A stretch of 64,000 bases of DNA from Aureobasidium sp. EXF-3400 (taxonomy: Eukaryota; Ascomycota; Dothideomycetes; Dothideales; Saccotheciaceae): NCBI GenBank assembly GCA_024195585.1, contig SWBL01000267.1, positions 1 through 64,000 of the forward strand, written 5' to 3'. The translations under genes and the position numbers were made by a program. The notes beneath the pieces are model-generated. The model did no database searches. It saw nothing but the letters and a program-made list of their open reading frames with translations, and was not told where the DNA came from. Shown piece by piece: positions 45,672 through 56,425 of the stretch. The first letter of the stretch is position 1. The number at the start of each line of letters is the position of its first letter.

Positions 45672-47883
45672 CTAGTTCAAGACTCCCTTCAACCAGCCAA
45701 GGAGTATTGGCTTCTTCTCCCAGGCCTCACGCCATCTACCCGTCCATCCCTCTGAAGCTGGCATGGCAAAGACTGCTGTCACAAAGTAGACATTCTTGCC
45801 TGCCTCAATATCCATGCCCAAGGATGGAAGCACGGTGCGAGCTTCGATCAAGTTGGAGTTCGCATCAACTTCGAGTACCTTGCCGAATCTTGGCGCTTGC
45901 AAGTCAACAATACCGACAGCTCCAGCTTCTGATACTGTCAAGGCGGACGCTTGACCAGTCTCGTTACCTTCATTCTCTGACGAGGAGGAGAGAGCACCCA
46001 GTGCACGACCAGTACTCTTGGCTGTGCCCTTGATAGCAAACGCACCTTCATAGCTTTGCAGACGCCTGCCCGACTGTATGTGGTGCACACGCAGATGCCA
46101 AGAAGGTGCTTCATCAGTAGGAGGAAGCAGCCAAGTACGGACCTTCACGTCCGACCAGGGCCTCATCTCCGAGTACAGATACGGCGAACCATCCTTGGTG
46201 TTCAGTTGAGCATTCTCGACATCACGACGCATCTTCCACATCTCGCCTTCGTCATCACTCAGAGCCAAAGCGGATTCTGGAACGTACTGCTCGATCGTGT
46301 AGCCACCTGTCGGTACGCTATAGCCAAATGAAGCGCTATAGGCGAAGTGGCCGTATTTAGCCTGGGTAGACTTGAGTGGGTAATGGCATTTTTGCCCTGA
46401 TGATAGCAAGAAAGTGTGCCCGGCTTTGTGCACCATGATGTGCAGGGGATACTTCAGAGCCTTGATGTCTGGGAGCGCAGAAGGCTGAGACTTGAAGGGG
46501 TGCGGCTCTTCTTTCGATGCCCAGAACGGATGCTCTTTAGGCAATGCTAGAGCAGCAAAAGCCAGCATGCACCAATATGGCGAACCCGGAGAGTTGTAGT
46601 TCTCGGCCAGATAATAATTCGGGTACGTGTATCCAATGTTCAGCATACCGTTAGGTTGGAATATGTCTGGATGCTTAGACCACCAGCGCAAGTTGCGCAA
46701 AAGCATGCCCTTGACCACGCCCCATGACAGAGGAGCAGGCAGCTCAAGATCAGCAAAGGCCACAGCGGACCAGAAGCCTACGGTTGCAAAACGATATGTC
46801 AAACTTCTTCCGAACGGGATAGCATGACCTTCGGGATCCATATAATGCGCAAAGTCAAGGGCATACTTGCGAGCTCTGTCGCGGTATTCTTCGGCTCTTT
46901 TTGGATCAGAGTCGCCTGCAAGCTTGGCGTAGAGAAGCTGAAGGTATTGGATGGCGAAAGAACCCGAGTAGTAATCCATCTGGGTATAGCCTGCTGGGCC
47001 GTCATTTGACCATCCCTCGCCGCGGTGGAAAGTGTCTAGATGGTCCATATCGGCCTCAAGGCGCGATTGTGAGTACGGAGCTCCATTGGCTTTCAAGCCA
47101 AGGTTAGCGAACACTCTGAACCACAACCTGGTGTCGTCAGTCTCGAGTCTATATTTCTCTCATGTTGTACTTACCAATTTGTGTTTGGCATCTCCTTGTC
47201 ATTCATGCTCCCTAGCCAATTGGTAACATTCTGCTTCTGTTTGTCGGTCAAGGGATCCCAGAAATCCTTGCTGGCAATGGCAAGAGTGTATCCAATGGGA
47301 CATGATTCGACCATACGTTGGTCCAGATCCTCCATGTTACCCCAAAACTCTGGACTCTCAGGATCAGTACCAGCGATCATACCCTTAACCCATAGCTCTG
47401 ATTTGCTATATGATCCTCCGGCTAGAAGTGGTGCAAGACCCCATAGTGGACGGGCAAAGCCTTCGATCTGAGCAGCTGTCTCATCGACTGTATCAAAAAG
47501 TCAGCTTTCCTGTACGGTACAAGTTGTTCCAAATGATACAGAAGACGGAGAATCATTCTTCAGTCTTGGACAGTCGCATTGCCATTTCGACTGAGTTTTA
47601 TATACAGACAAGCTTGCTACCAGCTTGGCCATGTACACTTCTTACACCTTGGTAGGACTGTCTTGCTTCTTTGCGTAACCACCGGAAAAATTATATGACA
47701 CTCACATCTCGTTCCAGAACCTCCCACTCTGACCAGGGCCTTCTCTGGACTGAATCCTGCTTCCAGGGGATCTAACAAGGAAGCGCAGGCTGCGGCGAAG
47801 TCATCGCGCGTAAGCAATGGGTTTTGCGACAGCGGATGTAGCGAGAAAGGACGATTCTTGCTTGCGGCTTGAGCTGTAGACAT
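45672..47883 (-). CDS. DUF2264 protein
   Basis: Three exons (47883-47706, 47487-47175, 47127-45672) encode 648 aa. The spliced sequence contains [21 protein letters not shown], which spans the first junction and is the hallmark start of the DUF2264 domain. It continues with [31 protein letters not shown] and [23 protein letters not shown]. The N-terminal two thirds are helical and aromatic-rich, as expected of an alpha/alpha-toroid, and the last third is beta-rich. Such folds are common among enzymes acting on oligosaccharides or uronides, but no reaction is assigned to this family to my knowledge. There is no signal peptide, so it is cytosolic. The first intron (218 nt) is unusually long. 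Its neighbours are a decayed sugar-type transporter and an alpha-galactosidase, which hints at carbohydrate metabolism. Confidence 0.88.
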
Positions 47884-48460
47884 CTTGATAAGAGAAACAC
47901 TTGGTTTACATGGAAAGATGTTAAGAGTATGTTGTTCTTATTGTCAAGGTGGTAATTTCTCCGCCCCGCTTGCTCTTTGCCCGGATAGCCCGATACAGAA
48001 CTCTGATCAGGAAGCAACAGGTGACGATCTGTTGTGTTGCAAGTTTAGCCTGAATTGCCGCAGGCTTCACCCGGTCGGCTTCCCCAAGCATCACCCCACT
48101 CACTTACACGGACCACAGCCGCCCCCACGCTGCACTAATGTACCCCAGACTCTTCTACACTCTCCTTCTCTTCGACTTGTATGCGATGGTACAAAACTTC
48201 TTTCTTGGAGTTGTGACTACCCAGAATCGCCCAGACGGGCCAAGTCTCGTCGACAATGTCCACGAATGAGTGCAATGCGGCGTTGTGCTCGCAATCAATG
48301 AACTACTGGCGACAGATATATCAGACCATGACCATTGCTTGAATATCAGGCTTTTGTTCGATTCTACCGTTCGCTTTTTGAATCAAATCTATATCATTCA
48401 GCAACAATCTTTGAGATGGGTCTGCTTTCGAGGTGAGACCAACAATATCAGGCGTGCTTC
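47884..48460. other. Intergenic, upstream of DUF2264 and the transporter pseudogene
   Basis: No gene is supported. A 5' exon of the decayed transporter may lie here but was not recognised. An AACAATATCAG acceptor-like sequence sits at about 48441-48451. Confidence 0.4.
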
Positions 48461-49883
48461 GGAGGCATGTTATTCGGCTTCGACTCTGGAATCATCGGTG
48501 GTGTCCTTACTCTCCCGGCGTTCAAGACGTGAATATACAGTTGTATCATCCACAGACATCTACGTTGACATCGGAGGTAGCAAATATGGTCTTGATGACC
48601 TTCCGACTATTTAGAGAGCCGACCTCCAAGCGAACATCGTCTCCACCTTACAATGCGGCTGTTTGCAGGTGCTCTCATTGCCTCATACATTGCTGACCGC
48701 CTAGGCAGACGCATAGCTCTTCTCATTGCTGATGTAGTTGTCACAATTGGCTGCGCCTTTCAAGCAGCCGCTGACGGTCACATTGCTCTGATGTACGTTG
48801 ACCGTCTGATCGCTGGATTTGGTGTTGGCAAAGCATCAATGGTCACCCCGCTCTACATCTCCGAGAACGCACCTCGAGCTATTCGTGGTGGTCTGACTGG
48901 TATCTATCAGCTCTTCATCGCTACAGGCACCATGCTAGCCTTTTGGGTAAGCCTTTTCTCCGCGGTCTGAAAGTCGAAGTACTGACAACTTCCTCTGATC
49001 AATTATGGCGCCAATAGACATTTGACTGGAGCGACAACCTACATAGTGCCTCTCACCATGCAAGCACTCCCAGCAGTCTTGCTGTTTGGCTCGATGTTCT
49101 ACTGCAAAGAGTCACCTAGATGCCTAGCACACAAAGACCGCTGGGATGAAGCCTCCACAGTCCTGTCAAACGAGAGGGCACTCTCTTCTGCACATCCTTA
49201 TGTACAAATGGAGCTCCGCGAAATGCAGGAGCAACTTGATCACGAAAGAGCCTTGATTGGTGGTGCTTCTTCCATGGACTGAATGAAAGAGATGTGGACT
49301 ATCCCTGGAAACAGAAAAAGAGCTATCATCACCATCTGGCTCATGATTACCCAACAGATGACTGGCACAGACGCGATCAACTACTAGTAAGTACATACCA
49401 CAATTGTCTGTACTATGATCACCGTTCACATGTGTGCATCATCGGACGGCTTTGATGTGGACATTAGCTAATCTATATCCTCACTCACAGCTCTCCACAG
49501 ATCTTCCAGACCTTGGGCTTGTCCAGCACAGATGCTGGCTTGTTCGCCACCGGTATCTATGGCGTAGTAAGTAGTACCATTCCGTACATGATAGCAGAAG
49601 AGAACCTGACTGTTGTATTCAGGTCAAAATGACCTTGTGAGCATGTTTCCTACTCTTCGCCGCCGATTCGCTTGGTCGTCGTAGATCTCTGCTGTGGACA
49701 TCAATTGCGATGGGCTGGGCCATGCTCTACGTTGGCCTCTATGTCCGCATCAAGCCTCCGGTCAAAGGTGCCGGCATTCCTGGGGCTGGATACATGGCAC
49801 TGGTCTGCATCTACCTTTTTGCTGGCTTCTTTCAATGCGGATACTTGCATATGGCTAATGAGACATGTGGCTCATGCTTGTAG
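48461..49883 (+). pseudogene. Decayed MFS sugar/quinate-type transporter
   Basis: Blocks of a sugar-porter family protein appear in order: GGMLFGFDSGIIGGVLTLPAF (48461), ending at TGA 48530; [17 protein letters not shown] with [10 protein letters not shown] and [16 protein letters not shown] (about 48660-48960); TYIVPLTMQALPAVLLFGSMFYCKESPR (from 49022); then TGA 49280-49282, followed at once by [14 protein letters not shown]. An intact intron at about 49387 joins INYY to SPQIFQTLGLSS. A TGA at 49638-49640 interrupts [18 protein letters not shown]. The sequence loses similarity after FAGFFQC, so the last helices (roughly 10-12) are absent. It also needs a frameshift near 48660. At least two nonsense codons plus truncation make it non-functional. 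It lies between the DUF2264 and alpha-galactosidase genes. Confidence 0.85.
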
Positions 49884-50518
49884 AGCTGCTGTTTGCTCAG
49901 TAGCTATAGCTCTTCTTTGTTGTAGCAGATAGATATAGTCTTTGCTTCTTCCATGGCTAGAAGAATCAAGCACTCCGTTTACCACATTCTAGTCGGGTGG
50001 GATATCTCTGATCGAACTGCACTCACAGTGATATGCAAGTCAACATTACAAGCTGCCAAGGTGCGCACATGCTTTTCAGAGGAGAAGTTTGACCATGAAA
50101 ATGCCATTGTTTCAGCGGGCCATGTATATAAATTCCTTCTGTTGACATCAGTCACCATCTAAATAACATCAACTTTTGAACCTCTCTCCATCATGCAATC
50201 ACGTGCACAACTCCGCGGCCTCCATCTCCACCTCCTCTTTTCTTCATGCACTCCGCACCTAGCAAACACGTCATGCATCGACCAGAAAGATCGTCCTTCG
50301 ACAAAATGCATGCTGCCATTTTAGCCGACATAAACTCTCGTATACAGCAAGGCGGGGTCATCTCGGAGAGATTATGGGGTTGCACGCGGTAGGATAGCTG
50401 ATCAACCACCTCGCTAGTGTGAACTTGGTAGGCAAGATGAGGTATAAATTGGTTCTGCCATTCCGTCTTCTTTCTGCTCGAGCATCCGGTTTCTCGTATA
50501 CTAATTTCTATGCTCATC
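49884..50518. other. Intergenic, alpha-galactosidase promoter
   Basis: Contains TATATAAA near 50126, followed by a 43-codon frame from ATG 50193 with no known features, and the TATAAA used by the galactosidase gene. A GCGGGG near 50352 fits the CreA consensus SYGGRG, a possible carbon-repression site (single hit, weak). Confidence 0.45.
50443..50448 (+). promoter_or_regulatory. TATA box of the alpha-galactosidase gene
   Basis: TATAAA about 70 nt before the start codon at 50519. Sequence and spacing fit. Confidence 0.5.
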
Positions 50519-52062
50519 ATGTCTCACTCAGTGTCACTTGCTTTAGCTGCGCTCCCGGCAGTCCTGGGCCTTCAGCTACCTGGCGGTGTCGGAAAACTGC
50601 CAGCATTAGGATGGAATTCATGGGTAAGCTTGCCACAGAGAGTGTCTTTTTGACTGTGTATTGACATACCCACCAGAATGCTTATGGCTGCGACATTGAC
50701 GAGGCCCGCATCCTGCAAGCAGCCAATGCCATGAGAGACTTGGGTTTCCAAGCCGCCGGCTACGAGTATGTCAACTCGGACGACTGCTGGTCTCAGATGT
50801 CGGGAAGAGATGCTGTGACGCACCAGCTGTTGCCCAACTTCACGAAGTTTCCTGAGGGTATCCAAGGAACCGCGAATAAGGTGCATGACTTGGGTTTTAA
50901 GTTCGGCATCTATTCGAGCGCAGGCACCATGACATGCGGCCACTACCCAGGCTCAATCGGCTATGAGGCCATTGACGCAGAGACATTCGCTTCTTGGGGT
51001 GTCGATTACCTCAAGTATGACAACTGTTTTCCGCCGGAAGAGTGGTATGACGACTGCTTGTCATGCGAGCCAGACCCAAGCTTCTCTCCCACAGGAATCG
51101 TCAATGGTACTTGCTCGAACAGCACTCCACCTGTGCTACACTACTCGTATACACGCCCGATCCCTATTTGCGCAGATGGATGGCCCGTTGACGGTATCAA
51201 CTATACCGCCAAGTACACTGCGCTGAGGTTCCGCATCATGGGTAATGCCTTGTTGGCGCAGAACAGAACCATCTTGTACAGTCTTTGCGAGTGGGGTGTT
51301 GATCTGCCATGGACTTGGGGAAACGGTACGGGTCAGTCATGGCGTATGTCAAACGATATCAATCGTAAGTGATCTACTCATACTTGTCCTTCTAGGCTGT
51401 TTACAAGACTGACCTCGGACCTAGCTTCATGGAGCCGTATCCTACAGATCTTGAACCAGAACTCGTTCCTGTCCGATCACGGCAATTTTTACGGTCATAA
51501 CGATGCAGATATGCTTGAGGTCGGGAACGGCAATCTCACAGATGCAGAAGTCCGCTCGCACTTCTCACTCTGGGCCATGATGAAGTCGCCCTTACTCATC
51601 GGTACCGATGTGACAAAGCTCAGCAGCCACAACATCGGCGTCTTGCAAAACAAGGCATTACTCGCTTTCAACCAAGACCCAGTCTATGGCAAGCCAGCTG
51701 CACCGTACAAGTGGGGTATCAACCCAGATTGGACTTATAATGCTTCGTTCCCAGCTCAATATTGGTCTGGAGCATCATCGAATGGCACGATGGTGGCTCT
51801 GTTTAACCCTCTGAATAACACGGTGTCGATGACGGCCGATTACAGCGAGATTCCGGAGCTTGATGCTGGAGGCTGCTACCAGGTATTGGATGTCTGGAAC
51901 AGTACAGATCTTGGATGTAGGAAGAACAGCGTTACTGTGAATGTTGCTCCGCATGATACGGCTGTGCTGCTTTTCGAGCACTCGTGTGGAGGTAAGGAAA
52001 CAGGGGCAAAAGGGACAGGCAGCGATGAGTGGAGATCGTTGCCGTGGACGACAAAAGCTTAA
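50519..52062 (+). CDS. Secreted alpha-galactosidase, GH27
   Basis: Three exons (50519-50623, 50677-51364, 51425-52062) encode 476 aa. An in-frame ATG nine bases earlier (50510) is possible, but the one used has A at -3. A signal peptide (MSHSVSLALAALPAVLG) is followed directly by the GH27 start PALGWNSWNAYGCDI. The nucleophile is Asp150 in WGVDYLKYDNC. The acid/base is probably Asp262 in SWRMSNDI, by comparison with other GH27 enzymes. NSDDCW and MKSPLLIGTD are further family blocks. Many N-x-S/T sites fit secretion. It releases terminal alpha-galactose from melibiose, raffinose or galactomannan. The C-terminal beta domain ends in a G/T-rich tail. A neighbouring dead sugar-type transporter suggests a reduced carbohydrate locus. 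Confidence 0.94.
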
Positions 52063-52281
52063 GGCAGTCAATTTCACGGAAGACATCTCATCATTACGCA
52101 CGCACGCTTGGATGTGTTTGTAGCGATGCTATAAACCTTTCTTGAATCGAAACTTGGCTGTGGTCTGCCTTGAATGCTCTCTTGTGTGTTTTCGTAGAGT
52201 TGCGCCGAATCGTTGATACAGTTGAAGAGATCGTATCTCGAACCGTAGCTTGAAAGCTGCTTTCTGTCGTACCAAATCGTC

Positions 52282-52530
52282 TCATCTCTTCGGTGCCGAC
52301 ACTCTTGTTAGATCTCTTAGCTGTCGACCCGAGAACCTCCTTTGACGCTTGCTCTTACGCCCACCCTCGGTCTCCTTCTCTTCCAATACCAAAGCAACGC
52401 TATTCCTTGCTCTTTCGGACAGGAACAACTGCCTTGGTATGAAATTGCTTCCTGAGCCCTTTTTCCCGCGCACCTTGATGAAGTCAGACTCCTTTCCATC
52501 ACCACTTTCCTCCATTTTTACATCCTTCAT
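52282..52530 (-). CDS. Small charged protein, doubtful
   Basis: An 82-codon frame starts MKDVKMEESGDGKESDFIKVRGK and ends in a basic stretch (GGRKSKRQRRFSGRQLRDL). The composition is protein-like and evenly charged, but no family is recognised. A codon upstream without ATG remains open, so a missing exon is possible. It lies in the 549-bp gap between the alpha-galactosidase and the first membrane-module gene. Confidence 0.3.
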   Translation of the reverse strand: MKDVKMEESGDGKESDFIKVRGKKGSGSNFIPRQLFLSERARNSVALVLEEKETEGGRKSKRQRRFSGRQLRDLTRVSAPKR

Positions 52531-52611
52531 CGCACGACTGCAGACCAGATTGGACGGTCCCTTCCCATGAACATGCCACCATCATCTCCCACACCTCCTT
52601 TTCTCAACACT

Positions 52612-52860
52612 TCATCCTTGCTTCGCGCCCTTCGCCTTAGCCTTCTCCGCCCTCGCACCCCACATACCCACAATCACCATAATGGCACCGACATTGGTGA
52701 TCCACAACCAAGCTTTGAGCGCAAATTCAAGCTCGTAAGAAGAAATCCATTTGTCGAAAGCAAGTAAGAGGAGAACAAGAAATATCGGGAGGCCAAAGTC
52801 GTTGCTGGCGAGTTTTTGGCGCAGGGTGGGGGAGGTGGAAGGTTGAGAGGGTGTGGACAT
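52612..52860 (-). CDS. Small membrane protein, single FDxW module
   Basis: 82-aa protein with a short polar N-terminus, then two hydrophobic segments (about residues 22-36 and 50-68), and a basic tail AEKAKAKGAK. The core GLPIFLVLLLLAFDKWISSY, then a spacer and AWLWITNVGAIMVIVGMWG, matches in pattern both halves of the next gene (53122-53613): a hydrophobic helix ending (S/A)FDxW and a second helix starting with a W-x-W-like motif. Probably a related, tandemly placed gene. No characterised family was recognised. Confidence 0.6.
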   Translation of the reverse strand: MSTPSQPSTSPTLRQKLASNDFGLPIFLVLLLLAFDKWISSYELEFALKAWLWITNVGAIMVIVGMWGARAEKAKAKGAKQG

Positions 52861-53121
52861 TGTTGTTCTTCTTCTTTCTTTGTTGGTGCGATAGAAGATT
52901 TTGTGGGTTGATCTTGATGGAGTTGGGAGTGATTGGTGATGGTGGGTGGAAGTGGTATAGAGTGGACGTCGGCGAGGTTGTTTAGGAGCGTTTTTGATGG
53001 TTCGATATTTGGGTCTTGGAGAAGGTTGACGCTAGGACGAGAAAGGAAGGAGCTATATAGATATCTATGGTGGAAGGAATTACAACAAAAGTACAACTAA
53101 AGGTCATGGCTTGACACTGAA

Positions 53122-53613
53122 CTAATTCTTCCCAATTGGCTCCATCGCATCAGCTGGTGCAGTTTCAGCTTGTCCCGCCAATCCATACACTACGCAGACG
53201 AGGATTGTCCACCCAGCATTGACACAAAATAACCAAATCCAATGTCCGATATTCCATTTCGCCGTCCAAGTTAAGATCCAAGCATCGAACGATAGAAGCA
53301 AGCAAGAGAGTATAGCAGCCGCAACCACTCGATTTGTCGTTGGTGTCAAGTCGACTTCTGGTTCTCCGTCGGTACTCTCTTCGCCAAAGTCCCAAGACAT
53401 GTATATTCCATAAACTGTGAGAGCGAGACCCAAGCTGGTGCTGCAGAGCCACAGATAGTCGATGTTGTTCCAATCATCGACGTAAGAAGGAAACCAGACG
53501 TCAAAGGAGATGAGCAGACAGCTGAGAATTGCTGCAGTTATTGGTCGTTTCGGTGTGGGCGTTGCGTCGAGGTCTCGTGGCTCGATTTCCTCTACAAAGT
53601 CGGGCTTGGACAT
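53122..53613 (-). CDS. Small membrane protein, two FDxW modules
   Basis: Intronless 163-aa protein with four hydrophobic helices arranged as two repeats: about residues 22-73 (TAAILSCLLISFDVW, then a second helix) and 93-145 (AAAILSCLLLSFDAW, then WIWLFCVNAGWTILVCVVYG). The halves share AAILSCLL(I/L)SFD(V/A)W exactly in place. The linker and N-terminus are acidic. The 82-aa protein encoded just downstream on the same strand carries one such module. The gene is well framed by its start (ATG 53613) and stop (TAG), and repeat conservation supports real coding. Function is unknown. Confidence 0.7.
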   Translation of the reverse strand: MSKPDFVEEIEPRDLDATPTPKRPITAAILSCLLISFDVWFPSYVDDWNNIDYLWLCSTSLGLALTVYGIYMSWDFGEESTDGEPEVDLTPTTNRVVAAAILSCLLLSFDAWILTWTAKWNIGHWIWLFCVNAGWTILVCVVYGLAGQAETAPADAMEPIGKN

Positions 53614-53993
53614 TTCGACGAATTGTCTTGGGGATATGCGGTTGGGATTGCTGTGGAGATCGTTGTTCGAAACTGCAAGCTCAACTGAATGATGGTAAAG
53701 TAAAGCTCAGAGGCGAAAAACGGAGGATGAATTCTTACGACGGAACTACGTACGAAATGCCAAGGTCAGAAGGAAGAGAAACATGCTCCGCGGAAGGAAC
53801 AATCACGCACGATATTCCCACAGAGGAAGAGGAGCTGCTAAAGTATGTGAGCGACCACATACACCACTGAAGCAATAGGGTGCAAAGCAGTATTGGGTAA
53901 TAACAAGAAAAATCAGGATGACATTTGATATCTCTGCAAGACCAAACCAAAGAAGACGCCGGATGTGATGCAAATCAACTTTTCAGACTCCCT
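53614..53993. other. Intergenic between membrane-module gene and NOC2
   Basis: 380 bp holding the promoter of the two-module gene and the NOC2 3' end. No other feature was recognised. Confidence 0.5.
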
Positions 53994-56225
53994 CTACTCG
54001 CTGTCCTCCTCATCACTGACACCGTCAACTTCCATCTCTTCATCCTCGGACTCATCTTCATCTCCACTGGCCTCATCCTCATCATCGAAGTCCTCACCAT
54101 CATTGGCCATTCTCTCAGCCTTCTCCTCTTCTCTCTTCTTCTCGTCCTCCTTTCTTGCCTCCTCCATCAACTTTTGCTTCTCCTCCCTGATCTTTCTTTG
54201 ACCAACAACGAATGCACCCAGCGGTGTCTTTTGCCATTCAGTCTCTTTCAGGAAGTTTTCCACCTCACTACGGTTGTTGGGTGCAAAGTCAACCTTGGCT
54301 CTCTTCTCCTCGACAAAGCGGATATTAGCATCGACCTTCTGAACCAGCAGGATCATTTGCGATGTGAGCTTTGCGTTGTTGTTTGGTGTCTTTGAGTTCT
54401 TTCCTGTCTCCTTCAACCAGCGTTTCAATAGAACGACAAGAGGTAGTGCGAGTTCAGGGAAAGCGACTGATTTAGCCCAGAGGACAAAGAACTCTGCAAG
54501 AAGCTCAATGACTTGCTCGCCAACACCGTCTTGATAAACACGTGTGCGAAGGTAAGTCTTTGGTGCTCTGAAAGCCACTGCGAAGTCGAGAGGCTTGAGT
54601 GTTGAGGCCTTCGGGGGCTTGCGCATCTCGGCGGAGTTCAAAACTTCGTAGAGAGCGGATCCAAGGGGAATGTAGGTTCCCGTAGAGAGGGAAATACGGA
54701 GAAGACTGCGAATGAGGTGGAAGCGGAGGGGGAAGTATGTGCTTGTAGGGATGAGGCGCATGGCACCAAGAGTGACTTGTACAATGGGGTAGATGAGGGG
54801 ACGCAGAGGAGAAGCAGCGCCCTTCTCAGCTTCAGCAAGTGACTGGCAGTGTGATGCTACTACACGCGACCAGAAATCGAGAGAGTGAACGTATTGCCAG
54901 TTGTAGACAGTCTTGTATGAGTCTTTTGACTTGTTGGTGATGCTACCGCGAAGATGGATAGCCAATTGACGGATGAAGGTGAAACCAGTTGTGTACCCAA
55001 TGGTCGAATCAATACCCCAGAGCTCAGCAGCCGAGTTCTTCATAAGGTTGATGCCTTGGACGGTGTGAACGGTGGTGTTGCGGCTGCCCTTGATCAGACC
55101 CTGGTATGAGGTCTTGAGAACAGCTTCTCTGATACCAGCATCACCGATGACGACCAATCTTCTAAGAACAAGGAAAGCTGCGATACGGGTGGCCTCTGTA
55201 CTCGAAGACTCGGACCAGACTCCAGTGACGGCCTTTGTCAGATCACGGATGATCTTCTTGAATGACAGAACGTAGGGAAGGAGAGGAAGGACGTTGGTGA
55301 GGGTCATGCGAATGGTGTTGGGGTCGGACAGATGGGCGAGCAAATGCAGGACCGAAGTAAGATGCGACTTGAGCAGCGGGCTGAGGTTGCGGAATTTCTT
55401 GGAGTCGGTCGAGAAGGTCACTTTGCCGCCAGCCTTCTCTTTGACGGGCAGATGGTGTGCGAGTACCTCAGGCAAGTGCTTGAGCGCAACGACCAACAAC
55501 TCGTGGTAGGCTTGAGGATCTGAGATGGAGTACTTGAAGACCTTGTCCTCTTCGTCTGAAACGTGAGCGGCAGCACGGAAGGCGAGAACGACCTCCTTGG
55601 TAGCGCGTAGAGAGTGTTGTGTTGTCATGGCCTTCTGCCACTTTGCGATCATTTGTTTGGTCACCTCGTTGCCTTCTCCCTTTTGCTTCTTTGACGGTCT
55701 CTCGTCCTCGTCGTCACCGCTCAGCTCGTCAATCTCGCCCAGGTCTGCATCCTCAAAGTTCAAAGCCTCGGGCTCGTTCTCTTGCATGTACTTGTGGAAC
55801 TCGGGGTCTTTTGCGGCAAGGGCATCGAGTTGTGCTTGGAAGGCTTCCGGGTCGTCGACTTCGGAGTCGGAGTCCGATGCATCGTCGTCGGCGGCGGGTG
55901 TTGGCTGAGATTCCTTGTCGTCGGCCTTTGCGGCGCGTTTCCTCTTGAGAGACTTGTCGCTCTTTGCTGGTAGCTCGGGCACATCGAAGCCTCCCTGGAA
56001 GAAATCGTCGACGTTCATGCTTTCGAAGTCCTGCTTTCCACCCTTGGCGGGTGCCTTGGTGTCTTCTGGTGGTGGTGTGGAAACTTCATTGTCCTGGGCT
56101 CTCTTTGCCTTTCTCTTTGCGTTGATTTGATGGCGCTGCTTGATTTTGGCAAAATCCTTGCGGCGCTTAATTGTGTCCTTGAGATGGTTCTTTTCAAACT
56201 TCTTGGTGGCTTTTGATTGCGCCAT
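53994..56225 (-). CDS. NOC2: Nucleolar complex protein 2
   Basis: Single-exon 743-aa protein. The start at 56225 gives MAQSKATKKFEKNHLKDTIKRRKDFAKIKQ, the conserved basic Noc2 N-terminus. The longer open frame upstream lacks sense and runs into the divergent promoter. Acidic linkers (DDDASDSDSEVDD, SGDDEDE) come before the helical Noc2 domain with LLPYVLSFKK, GSRNTTVHTVQGINLMKNSAAEL and YNWQYVHSLDFWSRV. The tail after about residue 680 is coiled-coil (REEKQKLMEEARKEDEKK), then strongly acidic. Noc2 pairs with Mak21/Noc1 and Noc3 to mature and export pre-60S particles from nucleolus to nucleoplasm. Identification is secure. Confidence 0.95.
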   Translation of the reverse strand: MAQSKATKKFEKNHLKDTIKRRKDFAKIKQRHQINAKRKAKRAQDNEVSTPPPEDTKAPAKGGKQDFESMNVDDFFQGGFDVPELPAKSDKSLKRKRAAKADDKESQPTPAADDDASDSDSEVDDPEAFQAQLDALAAKDPEFHKYMQENEPEALNFEDADLGEIDELSGDDEDERPSKKQKGEGNEVTKQMIAKWQKAMTTQHSLRATKEVVLAFRAAAHVSDEEDKVFKYSISDPQAYHELLVVALKHLPEVLAHHLPVKEKAGGKVTFSTDSKKFRNLSPLLKSHLTSVLHLLAHLSDPNTIRMTLTNVLPLLPYVLSFKKIIRDLTKAVTGVWSESSSTEATRIAAFLVLRRLVVIGDAGIREAVLKTSYQGLIKGSRNTTVHTVQGINLMKNSAAELWGIDSTIGYTTGFTFIRQLAIHLRGSITNKSKDSYKTVYNWQYVHSLDFWSRVVASHCQSLAEAEKGAASPLRPLIYPIVQVTLGAMRLIPTSTYFPLRFHLIRSLLRISLSTGTYIPLGSALYEVLNSAEMRKPPKASTLKPLDFAVAFRAPKTYLRTRVYQDGVGEQVIELLAEFFVLWAKSVAFPELALPLVVLLKRWLKETGKNSKTPNNNAKLTSQMILLVQKVDANIRFVEEKRAKVDFAPNNRSEVENFLKETEWQKTPLGAFVVGQRKIREEKQKLMEEARKEDEKKREEEKAERMANDGEDFDDEDEASGDEDESEDEEMEVDGVSDEEDSE

Positions 56226-56425
56226 GATATGCGGTGATTTCTGGTGTCGGAAAAAAAAGTTTGGATAGGGCAAAGGAAAATCAGATTGAGACTGATTCTG
56301 CGGAGAAGCCGAGTTGAGCACAGGCCACCGGTCAATCACATGCGGACCGTCCATCGCTCTTTCCCACATCGTCTGCCCTACCGACGACATAACTAACACT
56401 TTCTTCCGACATACAAATCGCCACT
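56226..56425. promoter_or_regulatory. Divergent promoter, NOC2 and VPS28
   Basis: Only 200 bp lie between the start codons of NOC2 (minus) and VPS28 (plus), so the two promoters must overlap. No TATA box is evident on either strand. A CCATCGCT element near 56352 resembles the PAC-type GCGATG core on the NOC2 strand, but not perfectly. Confidence 0.5.

Noticed and set aside
50193..50324. 43-codon frame preceded by a TATATAAA element
   Set aside because: Too short and without family features; the TATA-like sequence alone is not evidence of a gene.
55597..55984. Open frames antisense to NOC2, including a Cys/Gly-rich one
   Set aside because: They mirror the acidic, low-complexity stretches of NOC2 and lack independent support.
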